From Bradyrhizobium iriomotense (GTDB lineage Bacteria > Pseudomonadota > Alphaproteobacteria > Rhizobiales > Xanthobacteraceae): DNA of 64,000 bases. This document shows, in pieces, positions 43,566-52,702 of this stretch. The DNA lies in assembly GCF_030160715.1 (NCBI RefSeq), contig NZ_BSOW01000019.1, positions 1 through 64,000 on the forward strand, read 5' to 3'. The notes beneath the pieces were generated by a model, which had not been told where the DNA came from, made no database searches, and saw only the letters and a program-made list of their open reading frames with translations. The position numbers were made by a program, and so were the translations under genes. Each line of letters begins with the position of its first letter. Positions within the stretch are counted from its first letter, which is position 1.

Positions 43566-44591
43566 GTGAAAGCCGTCTGCACCGAACTGCATCGCAGCCA
43601 CGATCCGCAATTCTTTCTTGTGCGCGGGGTCGTCAAGCGCACGACCGAACAGCCCGAGCGCGCGGACCGGCTGCTCAAGGGTTTGAAGGACGGCAAGCAC
43701 CAACTGGTCGAGCCGACCACATTCGGGCAGGGGCCGCGCGCGCGTGTTCATAGTCCGGAATATCTCGCCTTCCTCTCCGAGGCCTGGGACGCCTGGACCG
43801 CGCTCGGCGATTCCGGTCCGGAGATGATCGGCAACATCCATCCGGTGCGGCATGCGGCGACCTATCCGACGCATATCGTCGGCAAGCTCGGCTGGCACAC
43901 CGCGGATACCGCTGCGCCGATCGGGCCGGGCACCTGGACTGCAGCCTGCGCAGCGACGGATGTTGCGACCACCGCGGCGCAGCTCGTGATGGACGGCGAG
44001 GGTGCGACCTACGCGCTCTGCCGTCCGCCCGGCCATCACGCCTATCGCGACATGGCCGGCGGCTTCTGCTTCCTCAACAACAGCGCGGTCGCGGCCGCGC
44101 ATCTGCGGCTGAAGCACGAGCGCGTCGTGATTCTCGACGTCGACGTGCATCACGGCAACGGCACGCAAGGCATCTTCTATGCGCGGCCGGACGTCTACAC
44201 GATCTCGATCCATGCCGATCCGGTCGCGTACTATCCGTTTGTGTGGGGCTATGCGCATGAGCGCGGCGAGGGCGCGGGGCTCGGCACCAATCTCAACATC
44301 CCGCTGCCGATCGGCACGGGCGACGACGGCTACATGCAGGCGCTCGCGCGCGCCAAGACGGCGATCGACGCGTTCGCGCCCGGCGCGCTCGTCGTGGCGC
44401 TTGGCCTGGACGCCTCCGAGCACGATCCGCTGAAGGGGCTTGCCGTCACCACGCCCGGCTTCCGCCGTATCGGCCAGGCGATCGCGCGGATGGGATTGCC
44501 GACCGTGTTCGTGCAGGAGGGCGGCTATCTCTCCGATATCCTCGGTGCGAATCTGACCTCAGTGCTCGCGGGGTTTGAAGAGGCGCGGTGA
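43566..44591 (+). CDS. Acetylpolyamine amidohydrolase / class II-type histone deacetylase family
   Basis: 341 residues from GTG 43566 (GGAG 12 bases upstream). The length and N-terminus (MKAVCTELHRSHDPQFFLVRG) match bacterial acetylpolyamine amidohydrolases. Zinc and catalytic motifs: RPPGHHAYRDMAGGFCFLNNSAVAA near 155-178, VVILDVDVHHGNGTQGIF near 189-206, LGLDASEHDPL near 279-289 and EGGYLSD near 318. It would remove acetyl groups from acetylputrescine or acetylspermidine. Isolated gene, no operon partner. Confidence 0.93.
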   Translation: MKAVCTELHRSHDPQFFLVRGVVKRTTEQPERADRLLKGLKDGKHQLVEPTTFGQGPRARVHSPEYLAFLSEAWDAWTALGDSGPEMIGNIHPVRHAATYPTHIVGKLGWHTADTAAPIGPGTWTAACAATDVATTAAQLVMDGEGATYALCRPPGHHAYRDMAGGFCFLNNSAVAAAHLRLKHERVVILDVDVHHGNGTQGIFYARPDVYTISIHADPVAYYPFVWGYAHERGEGAGLGTNLNIPLPIGTGDDGYMQALARAKTAIDAFAPGALVVALGLDASEHDPLKGLAVTTPGFRRIGQAIARMGLPTVFVQEGGYLSDILGANLTSVLAGFEEAR

Positions 44592-44786
44592 GGCCTGCCT
44601 CGCGCGGTGAAAAACCGGATTTTGCGTGAGCAAATGCCGGCTGAGTGGATGCCGTGCCTTTTCGATCCAGTTGAGCTAGTCTTCAAAAAACTGTGAGACC
44701 TATCCAGGCCGAGGTGAAGTTTTGGCTCTCAAAATTGTAGTTGAGGGCGTATTCTCTTCGACGGAGTTCAGTCGAACGGAAGCAGC
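44592..44786. other. 195-base intergenic region with upstream sequence of the cyclase gene
   Basis: No ORF of note. It is AT-richer than the neighbouring genes, especially 44672-44770, and probably carries the promoter of the large cyclase gene. No terminator is seen after the amidohydrolase. Confidence 0.35.
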
Positions 44787-47700
44787 ATGCTGGAGACCGA
44801 GCCGGGCGCGGCGACGGAAACGGGTTTGAAAGGCTGGCTCGAGGGCGCGGGGCTCGGCCAATACACCGAACTTTTTGCACAGCATCGTCTCGATCTCGAC
44901 GTGCTGCCCGATCTGACGGAGGCCGATCTCGCGGAGCTCGGCCTGCCGCTCGGCGATCGCAAGCGGCTGCGCCGGGCATTGGCGACGCTGCTCTCGCCCG
45001 AGCCGGCCGAGCCTCCGCCCGCCCCGCGTCCCACGGCGCGCGCCGAGGTCGGTGCCGAGCGGCGGCAGCTCACCACCATGTTCTGCGACATGGTGGATTC
45101 GACCCCGCTCTCGGCCCGGTTCGACCCCGAAGACGTGCGCGACATGATCGCGAGCTTCCGCGAAACCTGCGTCCGCGTGGTCAAGCATTATGAAGGTTTT
45201 GCCGCCCGCTTCGTCGGTGACGGCATTTTGGTCTATTTCGGCTATCCGACCGCGCATGAGGACGATGCCGAGCGCGCGGTGCGCGCCGGGCTCGAGATCG
45301 TGCGGGTGCTGTCGTCGGCCCGCGCGATCGAGCCGCGTGGCGCGCTCAGCCATGCGCCGGCGGTGCGCATCGGCATCGCCACCGGTCTCGTCGTGGTCGG
45401 CGATCTCGTCGGGCAGGGCACCGAGGAGCGCGATTCCGCAGTCGGCGAAACCGTCAATCTCGCCGCGCGGCTCCAGGGATTGGCGCCGCCGAACGGCGTG
45501 GTCATTTCCGCCTCCACGCAGTCGCTGCTCAAGGGCAAGTTCGACTACCGCAATCTCGGCGTCCAGGCGCTCAAAGGGCTTTCCGAGAAGGTCCAGGCCT
45601 GGCACGTGGTGCGGCCTTCGCGCGTGGAGACGCGCTTCGCCGCGTCCATGGGTGCGCGGCTGACGCCGCGCGTCAATCGCGAGGAGGAGGTCTCGCTGCT
45701 GACGGGGCGCTGGCAGCAGGCGAGACAGGGCGACGGACAGGTCGTGGTGCTGTTCGGCGAGCCCGGCATCGGCAAGTCCCGCATCGTCCAGGAGATCTTT
45801 GCGGCCATCGCGGGCGAGCGGCACGGGCAGGTCTCGTTCCAGTGCTCTCCATACTATACTTCGACCGCGTTCCATCCGTTCAGCGCGCAGCTCAAATTCG
45901 CGCTCGGGCTCGACCGCGAGGATGCGAACGCGACATCACTTGCCAATCTCGAGGCGGCAGTGGCCGCCACGGGAAGCGACGTCGCGCAGGTGACCCCGCT
46001 GTTTGCCGCGCTGCTGTCGATCGCGACGGGAGATCGTTACCCGCCGCTCGATTTGTCGCCGCAGCAGCAGAAGGACGCGACGGTGTCCGCCATCGTCAGC
46101 CATGTGCTCGGGCTCGCGCGCGAGCAGCCGCTGGTGATCGCCTTCGAGGACCTGCACTGGATCGATCCGACCTCGCGCGAGGTCATCGATCTCCTGGTCG
46201 ACAAGGTGCAGGGCCAGCCGATCCTCGTCGTCATCACCGCGCGGTCGGAATTTCAGCCGAGCTGGAATGCGCATTCGCACATCACGACGCTGGTCTTGAA
46301 CCGCCTGAGCCGGCAATTGCGCACGACCCTGGTCGAGCGCGTCGCGGGCCGGGAGCTGCCCAAGGAGATCGTCGAGGAGATCATCGTCAAGACCGACGGC
46401 GTGCCGCTGTTCCTGGAGGAGTTGACCAAGACCGTCCTCGAATCCAACCTTTTGACCGAACGGCACGGCCGCTACGTGCTGTCCGGCGAGTGGCGGCAGC
46501 TCGCGATCCCGGCGACGCTGACGGATTCGCTGATGGCGCGCCTCGACCGCATGGGCCCGTTCAAGAAGATCGCGCAGATCGGCGCCACCATCGGCCGCGA
46601 ATTCTCCTACGAGACGCTGCACGCCGTCGCCAACACGCCGGCCGACCAGATCGAGGCGGCGCTCGATCATCTGGAGGAAGCCGGCCTGATCGTGCGCCAC
46701 GGCCACCCGCCGGATGCGCTCTATGCGTTCAAGCACGTGATGATCCAGAACGCGGCGCATGCGAGCCTGTTGCACAGCGAGCGGCGCAAGCTGCATGCGC
46801 GGATCGCCCAGGTGCTCGCCGAGATGTATCCGGAGAAGACCGCGCGCGAGCCCGAGCTTCTCGCCCATCATCTGACCGAATCCGGCCAGAGCGAGGGCGC
46901 CGCGGACTTCTGGCTGAAGGCCGGCAGGCAGGCGGCGAAGACCGGCGCCAATCTGGAGGCGATCGGGCACTTGCGCAGGGGCCTGAGCGTCGTGCAGGCC
47001 AACGCGCGCATGCAGGGCGCCGACCGGATCGAGCTCGATCTGCGCATCGCGCTCGGCAACGCGCTGATCGCGGCCAAGGGCTACGCGGTGCAGGAGGTCG
47101 AGGAGAACTACATCCGCGCGCTCGAGCTCGGCCGGCAGCTCGACGACGAGGAGAAGGCGTTCGCGGCGACGCGCGGCCTCTGGGTCTGCCATTTCATCCG
47201 CGCCGACCTGACGCGCGCGCACGATCTCAGCGTCGAGCTGTTGAAGTTCGCCAAGCGCGTGCGGTGGAATGAGCGGGCGCAGCCCGCGCAGAAAACCGGC
47301 TATCTCATGGAGGCCCATCGCGCCATCGCGATGACCATGCTCTATCGCGGGCGTTTCGCGGCGTCCCAGCATCATCTGCACCGCTGCATCAACCTCTATA
47401 GCGTGGATCTGCACGCCGACCTGGTGGTGCGGCACGGCACCGATCCCGGCGTCGTGTCGCGGTCCTATCTCGGCTATCTCCTGTGGTTCCTTGGCCGCTC
47501 CGATGCGGCCCGCCAGCACAGCGAACAGGCAATCGCCAACGCCGAGAAGATGCGACATCCCTTCACGCTCGCCTTCGCGCTGGTGTTCGGCGCCTATCTC
47601 TGCCAGCACCTGCGCGACGTCGAAGGCACCCGCGATTACGCCAACCGCGCCATGATCATCGCCACCGAGCACAATTTCCTGCACTGGAAGCAGCAGGCTG

Positions 47701-48236
47701 CGATCCTGCGCGGCTGGGCGTTGACGCAGCTCGGCGAGGTCGACGACGGCCTGAGCCAGATGCGGGTCGGCCTCGACGAGTACGAGGCGATGGATTCCTG
47801 GCTCGCTGGCTGCTGGTTCAGATGCCTGTTGGCCGAGGCCTATGCGACAGCCGGTTTCCGCGAAGCGGCCTTGCGCGCGCTCGACGGCGCGCTGGCAACC
47901 GCGCGGCGCACCGGTGATCACTTCTACCTCGCCGAGGTCTATCGGTTGCAGGGCGAGATCACGCTCAGCGAGGGCGGGCCGACCTCGGCCCGTGATGCCG
48001 AGGATCTCTATGAGATCTCGCTCGACGTCGCCCGCAAGCAGGGCGCTCTGTCCTGGGAGCTCCGGACCACGATCAGCCTGGCGCGCCTTTGGAAGAACGC
48101 CGGCAAGGCCGGGCAGGCCGAACGGCTGCTTGGTCTCATCGTCGGCAAGTTCAGCGAAGGCTTCCTGACGCCGGACCTGGCGCAGGGGGTGCAGCTGTTG
48201 AAGGAGCTCGGCACCGAGGCCTACCCGGTGCAATGA
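44787..48236 (+). CDS. SAM domain-adenylate/guanylate cyclase-AAA ATPase-TPR protein
   Basis: 1149 residues. Domains in order: SAM domain (about 9-68, LKGWLEGAGLGQYTELFAQHRLDLDVLPDLTEADLAELGL), class III cyclase (about 91-275) with metal-binding FCDMVDSTPLSARFDPED and FVGDGILVYFGYP plus GETVNLAARLQG, an AAA/STAND-type ATPase (about 300-560) with Walker A VVLFGEPGIGKSR near 319, and a C-terminal TPR-like helical region (about 700-1149). Such multidomain proteins are common in Bradyrhizobium and may link peptide or protein binding to cAMP production. Ligand and output unknown. A single gene on both sides. Confidence 0.9.
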   Translation: MLETEPGAATETGLKGWLEGAGLGQYTELFAQHRLDLDVLPDLTEADLAELGLPLGDRKRLRRALATLLSPEPAEPPPAPRPTARAEVGAERRQLTTMFCDMVDSTPLSARFDPEDVRDMIASFRETCVRVVKHYEGFAARFVGDGILVYFGYPTAHEDDAERAVRAGLEIVRVLSSARAIEPRGALSHAPAVRIGIATGLVVVGDLVGQGTEERDSAVGETVNLAARLQGLAPPNGVVISASTQSLLKGKFDYRNLGVQALKGLSEKVQAWHVVRPSRVETRFAASMGARLTPRVNREEEVSLLTGRWQQARQGDGQVVVLFGEPGIGKSRIVQEIFAAIAGERHGQVSFQCSPYYTSTAFHPFSAQLKFALGLDREDANATSLANLEAAVAATGSDVAQVTPLFAALLSIATGDRYPPLDLSPQQQKDATVSAIVSHVLGLAREQPLVIAFEDLHWIDPTSREVIDLLVDKVQGQPILVVITARSEFQPSWNAHSHITTLVLNRLSRQLRTTLVERVAGRELPKEIVEEIIVKTDGVPLFLEELTKTVLESNLLTERHGRYVLSGEWRQLAIPATLTDSLMARLDRMGPFKKIAQIGATIGREFSYETLHAVANTPADQIEAALDHLEEAGLIVRHGHPPDALYAFKHVMIQNAAHASLLHSERRKLHARIAQVLAEMYPEKTAREPELLAHHLTESGQSEGAADFWLKAGRQAAKTGANLEAIGHLRRGLSVVQANARMQGADRIELDLRIALGNALIAAKGYAVQEVEENYIRALELGRQLDDEEKAFAATRGLWVCHFIRADLTRAHDLSVELLKFAKRVRWNERAQPAQKTGYLMEAHRAIAMTMLYRGRFAASQHHLHRCINLYSVDLHADLVVRHGTDPGVVSRSYLGYLLWFLGRSDAARQHSEQAIANAEKMRHPFTLAFALVFGAYLCQHLRDVEGTRDYANRAMIIATEHNFLHWKQQAAILRGWALTQLGEVDDGLSQMRVGLDEYEAMDSWLAGCWFRCLLAEAYATAGFREAALRALDGALATARRTGDHFYLAEVYRLQGEITLSEGGPTSARDAEDLYEISLDVARKQGALSWELRTTISLARLWKNAGKAGQAERLLGLIVGKFSEGFLTPDLAQGVQLLKELGTEAYPVQ

Positions 48237-48287
48237 GCGAGCGTGCCGCCGCGCGACCTTCGCGCGCTCGCGCAGATGATCCCACAT

Positions 48288-48377
48288 CGTCATGGCCGGG
48301 CTTGTTCCCGGCCATCCACGAACTTTTCCGCCGCACGAAGACCGTGGATGCCCGGGACAACAAGCCCGGCCATGACG
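48288..48377. repeat. Intergenic palindromic repeat (GTCATGGCCGGGCTTG type)
   Basis: CGTCATGGCCGGGCTTGT-CCCGGCCATCCACG at the left pairs with CGTGGAT...CAAGCCCGGCCATGACG at the right. Lies between the cyclase gene and the shikimate dehydrogenase. The spacer 48237-48545 otherwise has no gene and probably contains the promoter for the downstream operon in 48378-48545. Confidence 0.75.
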
Positions 48378-48545
48378 CGTTTGTAGGGCCCGAGATTCAT
48401 ATTGCCTGCGATTGGCGTTCCGCTTAATAGTCTTGTACAGTTGACCAAGAATAAAGTTCGGCCGGCCACCTTTCGCGCAGGTAAGGGCCGGTCGACGCGC
48501 GGCCATGAGTGCGCGCGTCGCGCCAACGGAGGATGGATCGAAAGC

Positions 48546-49385
48546 ATGTCCGCAAGCGGCTTTGGACTCGCCGGCATCATCGGAATGCCGGTCGCGCATT
48601 CGCGCTCGCCGGTGATTCACAATCATTGGCTGAATGCCCACGGCATCCGCGGCGTCTATGTGCCGCTCGCGGTCCAGCCCGAGCGGCTGAAGGACGCGCT
48701 GCCCGGCCTTGTCGCCCTCGGCTTCCGCGGCTGCAACGTCACCATGCCGCACAAGCAGACGGCGATGGCGCTGCTCACGCGCGTCAACGACACCGCGCGC
48801 CGCATCGGGGCCGTCAACACCATCGTCGTCGAAGAGGACGGCACGCTCTCCGGCTTCAATAATGACGGCAACGGCTTTGTGCAGAGCCTGCGCGATGCGC
48901 GTGCGGACTGGCGTGCCGACGAGGGGCCGATTTTGCTGCTCGGCGCCGGCGGTGCCTCGCGTGCGGTGGTGGTGGCGCTGCTCGAAAACGGCGCGCGCGA
49001 GATCCTGATCGCCAACCGCACGGCGGACAAGGCGGAAGCCTTGGCGAAAGAGTTCGGTGCAAATGTCCGCACTCTCGCCTGGGCCGACCGCAGCGCCGCC
49101 GTCGCGGACAGGGCGCTGGTCGTCAACTGCACCGATCGCGGCATGGTCGGCAAGGACGCACTCGAGATCGACCTGTCGCGGCTGAAGCCGTCGACGCTGG
49201 TTGCGGATCTCATCTATACGCCGCTCGAGACCCCATTCTTGGCCGAGGCCCGCGCGCGCGGCTGCAAGACCGTGAACGGGCTTGGCCTCCTGCTCAACCA
49301 GGCGCGGCTCGCCTTCAAGGCCTGGTTCGGTGTCATGCCCGACGTGACACCGGAGCTCATCAAGGCCATCGAAGCGACCTTCTAG
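48546..49385 (+). CDS. aroE: Shikimate/quinate dehydrogenase paralogue (AroE-like)
   Basis: 279 residues from ATG 48546. N-terminal shikimate-binding domain with GIIGMPVAHSRSPVIHNHWL, the catalytic lysine in TMPHKQTAM near 70 and NNDGNGF near 105; C-terminal NADP-binding GAGGASRAVVVALLENGA near 140-157. The start codon follows no strong ribosome-binding site. It lies directly upstream of a cupin-like amidohydrolase and a branched-chain-type binding protein, not next to coaE/dnaQ as the biosynthetic aroE commonly is, so it may serve catabolic quinate/shikimate use. Symbol reflects homology only. Confidence 0.85.
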   Translation: MSASGFGLAGIIGMPVAHSRSPVIHNHWLNAHGIRGVYVPLAVQPERLKDALPGLVALGFRGCNVTMPHKQTAMALLTRVNDTARRIGAVNTIVVEEDGTLSGFNNDGNGFVQSLRDARADWRADEGPILLLGAGGASRAVVVALLENGAREILIANRTADKAEALAKEFGANVRTLAWADRSAAVADRALVVNCTDRGMVGKDALEIDLSRLKPSTLVADLIYTPLETPFLAEARARGCKTVNGLGLLLNQARLAFKAWFGVMPDVTPELIKAIEATF

Positions 49386-49397
49386 AAGCACTTCGCC

Positions 49398-50246
49398 ATG
49401 ACCCTGCCGGCGTGTCCCAAGATCGATTGCCACATCCACGCCATTGATCCCGCGCGGTTTCGGTACGCGCCCGACACGCCCTATCGGCCAAGCGGGCAGG
49501 AGATCGCGCCGGCCGCACAGCTGCTCCGTGTGCTCGACGTCTACGATGTCAGGCACGCGCTCGTCGTCGCCACCAACACCGGCTATGGCAGCGACAGCCG
49601 CATCCTGCTCGACACGCTCGCGCAAGGGAAAGGCCGCTTCAGGGGTGTCGCGGTCGTCGAGAACGACGTCGATGTGAGGGAGCTGGAGCGGCTCAAGGCA
49701 GCCGGTGTGATCGGCGTCGCCTTCAACGTTCCATTCCACGGCACCGATTATTATCGCAACACCGCGCCGCTCCTGGCGAAGCTGACAGATTTCGGCCTGT
49801 TCCTCCAGATCCAGGTCGAGCAGGATCAACTGCTCGCCTTGCTGTCGCTGATCGAAAAGTCCGACGTCAAGCTGGTGATCGATCATTGCGGGCGGCCGTC
49901 GGTCGAGCAGGGCCTCAACGGCAAAGCCTTCCAGGCGCTGCTGGCGATCGGCCGCACGCGCGATGCGCACATCAAGCTGTCGGGCTACTACAAATTCTCG
50001 AAGCTGCCGCATCCCTACGAAGACGCCTGGCCGTTCATCACGGCGCTGGTCGAGGCCTTCACACTCGATCGCTGCGTCTGGGGCTCGGACTATCCGTTCC
50101 TGCGCGCCCCGGAGCGGCTGGATTATGGGCCGCTGCTCGCGGTGCTGAGCCGGCTCTTTCCCGATCCGGCCGATCAGCACCGCCTGTTGTGGCGAACGCC
50201 GGCACGACTGCTCGGCTTCGACAGCATCGCCGATCAATCAGCATAA
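49398..50246 (+). CDS. Amidohydrolase-2 family (LigI/PDC-hydrolase-like) TIM-barrel hydrolase
   Basis: 282 residues. Starts CPKIDCHIHAIDPARF with the metal-binding HxH, followed by VIDHCGRPS near 156 and CVWGSDYPFLRAP near 228, with the Asp used as catalytic base. This is the Amidohydro_2 family of 2-pyrone-4,6-dicarboxylate lactonase-like enzymes that act on aromatic breakdown products. Twelve bases after aroE, so same operon. Confidence 0.85.
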   Translation: MTLPACPKIDCHIHAIDPARFRYAPDTPYRPSGQEIAPAAQLLRVLDVYDVRHALVVATNTGYGSDSRILLDTLAQGKGRFRGVAVVENDVDVRELERLKAAGVIGVAFNVPFHGTDYYRNTAPLLAKLTDFGLFLQIQVEQDQLLALLSLIEKSDVKLVIDHCGRPSVEQGLNGKAFQALLAIGRTRDAHIKLSGYYKFSKLPHPYEDAWPFITALVEAFTLDRCVWGSDYPFLRAPERLDYGPLLAVLSRLFPDPADQHRLLWRTPARLLGFDSIADQSA

Positions 50247-50268
50247 CAAATAATGGAGGGAGAACGTC

Positions 50269-51423
50269 ATGAAGGCTTTGGGACAATGGAGCGGCATCGT
50301 CGCCGCCGCGTCGCTATGGGCAGGTCTCGCGCAGGCGCAGACGACCGTCTACATCCCCGATGTCGTCGAGCTGTCCGGCCCCGGCGCGGTCTCCGGCACC
50401 AATTGGCGCGACGGCGTTGCGCTGGCGATCGACGAAATCAACGCCTCCGGCGGCATCCTGGGCCGCAAGATCGCGACCGAGCATCTCGACACCCAGAGCA
50501 ATCCCGGCGTCTCCCGCGCCCAGGTGCAGAAGGTCCTGGACAAGGACCCGTATGTGGTGCTCGGCCCGATCTACTCCGGCTCGGTCAAGGTCAACATGGC
50601 GCTGACGCAAGCGGCCGAGATTCCGCAGATCGTCGGCGCGGAAGCTGCTGACATCACCACGCAGGGCAATCCCTGGGTGTTCCGCACCGCCTTCGGTCAG
50701 CAGTTCTCGATGCCGAAGATCGCCAACTATCTGCACGACAAGCTCAAGGTGAAGTCGGTCGCGGTGGTCTGGGTCAACAATGATTTCGGCAAGGGCGGCC
50801 GCGACAATTTCGTCAAGGAAATGAAGACGCGCAATATCGACGTCGCGGCCGATATCTCGACCGAGCAGGGCCAGGTCGATTTCGGCTCCGACGTCATCAA
50901 GCTGAAGAGTGCCAAGGCCGATGCCGTCTTCGTCTACACCAACGAGGAGGAGAGCGCGCGCTTCCTGATCGAAGCGCGACGGCAGGGCCTGTCGACGCCG
51001 CTGTTCGGCGAGACCACGCTGCTCAGCCAGAAGGTCGTCGAGCTCGCCGGCCCCGCCGCCAACGGCGTGCGCGGCCATGTCGGCCTTTCCGCCGATGCGC
51101 CGGTCCCCGCGATCCAGGACTTCGCGAAAAAATTCAGCGCGCGCTACAAATACTGGCCCGACCACAATGGCATCAAGGGCTACACCGCAGTCTATCTCGT
51201 CAAATACGTCACCGAGACGATCGGCAAGTTCGACAACAAGGCCTTCGGTGCGGCCATGAAAGGCCTGACGCTGACGCCGGACAAGGCGCCCGGCATGCTG
51301 ATGGAAGCGACCTGGGACCAGAATGGCGACATCGACCGCGCGAGCTTCCTGGCCGAGATCGTCGACGGCAAGCAGAAGATCGTCGAGACGCTGCCGAAGC
51401 TGAAGGGCGGGAAGGCGGAATGA
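50269..51423 (+). CDS. Branched-chain amino acid/aromatic-acid-type ABC substrate-binding protein (LivK-like)
   Basis: 384 residues. Signal peptide (about 1-24, LAQAQ). Periplasmic-binding fold type I: SGTNWRDGVALAIDEINASGGILGRKIATEHLDTQSNP near 44-80 and VLGPIYSGSVKVNMALTQAAEIP near 102-124. No permease or ATPase genes follow on this strand, so the binding protein is orphaned here or its transporter lies elsewhere. Its position after aroE and the amidohydrolase suggests a quinate/aromatic acid ligand. GGAGGGAG lies six bases before the ATG. Confidence 0.9.
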   Translation: MKALGQWSGIVAAASLWAGLAQAQTTVYIPDVVELSGPGAVSGTNWRDGVALAIDEINASGGILGRKIATEHLDTQSNPGVSRAQVQKVLDKDPYVVLGPIYSGSVKVNMALTQAAEIPQIVGAEAADITTQGNPWVFRTAFGQQFSMPKIANYLHDKLKVKSVAVVWVNNDFGKGGRDNFVKEMKTRNIDVAADISTEQGQVDFGSDVIKLKSAKADAVFVYTNEEESARFLIEARRQGLSTPLFGETTLLSQKVVELAGPAANGVRGHVGLSADAPVPAIQDFAKKFSARYKYWPDHNGIKGYTAVYLVKYVTETIGKFDNKAFGAAMKGLTLTPDKAPGMLMEATWDQNGDIDRASFLAEIVDGKQKIVETLPKLKGGKAE

Positions 51424-51563
51424 AGGCGGGCGCTTCGGCGCCGTCCGTGCCCCTTGCAAGGCGGCGTCCCCGTGGACTTGGTGGCGTGACGCCGTGACGC
51501 CGCCGCCTCATTTGAAAACCTCGCAGCATTTTTCGCCCCCGGAACCCTCGCGCAGAACCTGCA

Positions 51564-51692
51564 TTATTTCGGGGCTATCCAGAGCCGCAAGGCGAACGAA
51601 ATCAGCGCCACCGTGCCGACGCCCCCGAGCCAGAGCGCTGCGAACCACAACAGCCGTTGCGCGAGCGGGCGCGGATTCGGATCGGGCGGCAT
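51564..51692 (-). CDS. DUF2474 small membrane peptide of the CioAB oxidase
   Basis: 42 residues from ATG 51692: one transmembrane helix (about 14-36, LLWFAALWLGGVGTVALISFALRLW) after a Pro-rich start. Stop of cioB and this start share a base (TGATG). Single-helix peptides of this kind follow cyd/cio operons and act as a CydX-like third subunit. 51424-51563 shows no gene. Confidence 0.75.
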   Translation of the reverse strand: MPPDPNPRPLAQRLLWFAALWLGGVGTVALISFALRLWIAPK

Positions 51693-52702
51693 CAATGATA
51701 CCCGCTTCCAGGGTGTACCTTGCCACGAAACACCCAGTAGGCCCACGCGGTATAGCCGAGGATCAGGGGGATGAGCACGGAGACGCCGAACAGCAGGAAG
51801 ATCTGGCTCTTTTCCGGCGCGGCTGCCTGCCAAATCGTGATGCTCTGCGGCACGATGTAGGGATACATGCTGATGCCCAGCCCGGCATAGGACAACGCAA
51901 ACAGTGCAAGCGACAGAAAGAATGGCTGGTAGTCGTATTTGTTGGCGAGCGCGCGGAGCAGCAGCACGGCAATCGCGGTGACCGCGATCGGCACCGGCGC
52001 GGTGAAGATGATATTCGGCCAGGCGAACCAGCGCTGCGCGTATTGCACATGCAGGAGCGGCGTTGCGATGCTGACCGCGACGATCGCCCCCAGCATGGCG
52101 ATCAACAATAGCCAGCTCAGACGATAGGCGCGGTCGCGCAATGTTCCTTCGGTCTTCATGACGAGCCAGGTCGCGCCGAGCATCGAATAGCCGATCACGA
52201 GCGACACGCCGGTGAGGATCGAGAACGGCGTCAGCCAATCCCACCAGCCGCCGGCATATTGCCGCGCCTCGACGTCGACGCCCTGCAGGATGGCGCCGAG
52301 CGCGATGCCCTGCGCCAGCGCCGCAAGCCACGAGCCGCCGGCAAAGGCAATGTCCCAAGGGTTGCGTTCCGCCTGCGCGCGCCAGCGGAATTCGAAGGCG
52401 ACGCCGCGGAAGACGAGCGCGATCAGCATCGCGATCATGGGCGTGTAGAGCGCGGGCAGCAGCACGGCGTAGGCGAGCGGAAATGCCGCCATCACGCCGC
52501 CGCCGCCGAGCACGAGCCAGGTCTCATTGCCGTCCCACACCGGCGCCACGCTGTTCATGATCACGTCGCGGTCGGCTTTCGCCGGAAACAGCGGAAAAAG
52601 AATGCCGAGCCCGAGGTCAAAGCCATCCATCACCACATAGACGAAAATGGCAAAGGCAATAATGAGCGCCCAAATCGTCGCGAGGTCGATGGCGAGGCTC
52701 AT
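51692..52702 (-). CDS. cioB: Cyanide-insensitive quinol oxidase subunit II (CioB/CydB family)
   Basis: 336 residues, about nine transmembrane helices. Typical start: IAFAIFVYVVMDGFDLGLGILFP near 15-37, then WDGNETWLVLGGGGVMAAFPLAYAVLLPALYTP. The start overlaps the subunit I stop by four bases (ATGA). With subunit I it forms a bd-type oxidase lacking haem-copper, which oxidises quinol at low oxygen or in the presence of cyanide. Confidence 0.93.
   Translation of the reverse strand: MSLAIDLATIWALIIAFAIFVYVVMDGFDLGLGILFPLFPAKADRDVIMNSVAPVWDGNETWLVLGGGGVMAAFPLAYAVLLPALYTPMIAMLIALVFRGVAFEFRWRAQAERNPWDIAFAGGSWLAALAQGIALGAILQGVDVEARQYAGGWWDWLTPFSILTGVSLVIGYSMLGATWLVMKTEGTLRDRAYRLSWLLLIAMLGAIVAVSIATPLLHVQYAQRWFAWPNIIFTAPVPIAVTAIAVLLLRALANKYDYQPFFLSLALFALSYAGLGISMYPYIVPQSITIWQAAAPEKSQIFLLFGVSVLIPLILGYTAWAYWVFRGKVHPGSGYH

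Noticed and set aside
45936-50237. 1433-codon open frame on the minus strand
   Set aside because: Antisense shadow of the cyclase, aroE and amidohydrolase genes in GC-rich DNA; Arg/Asp/His/Gln-rich unnatural composition and no domain.
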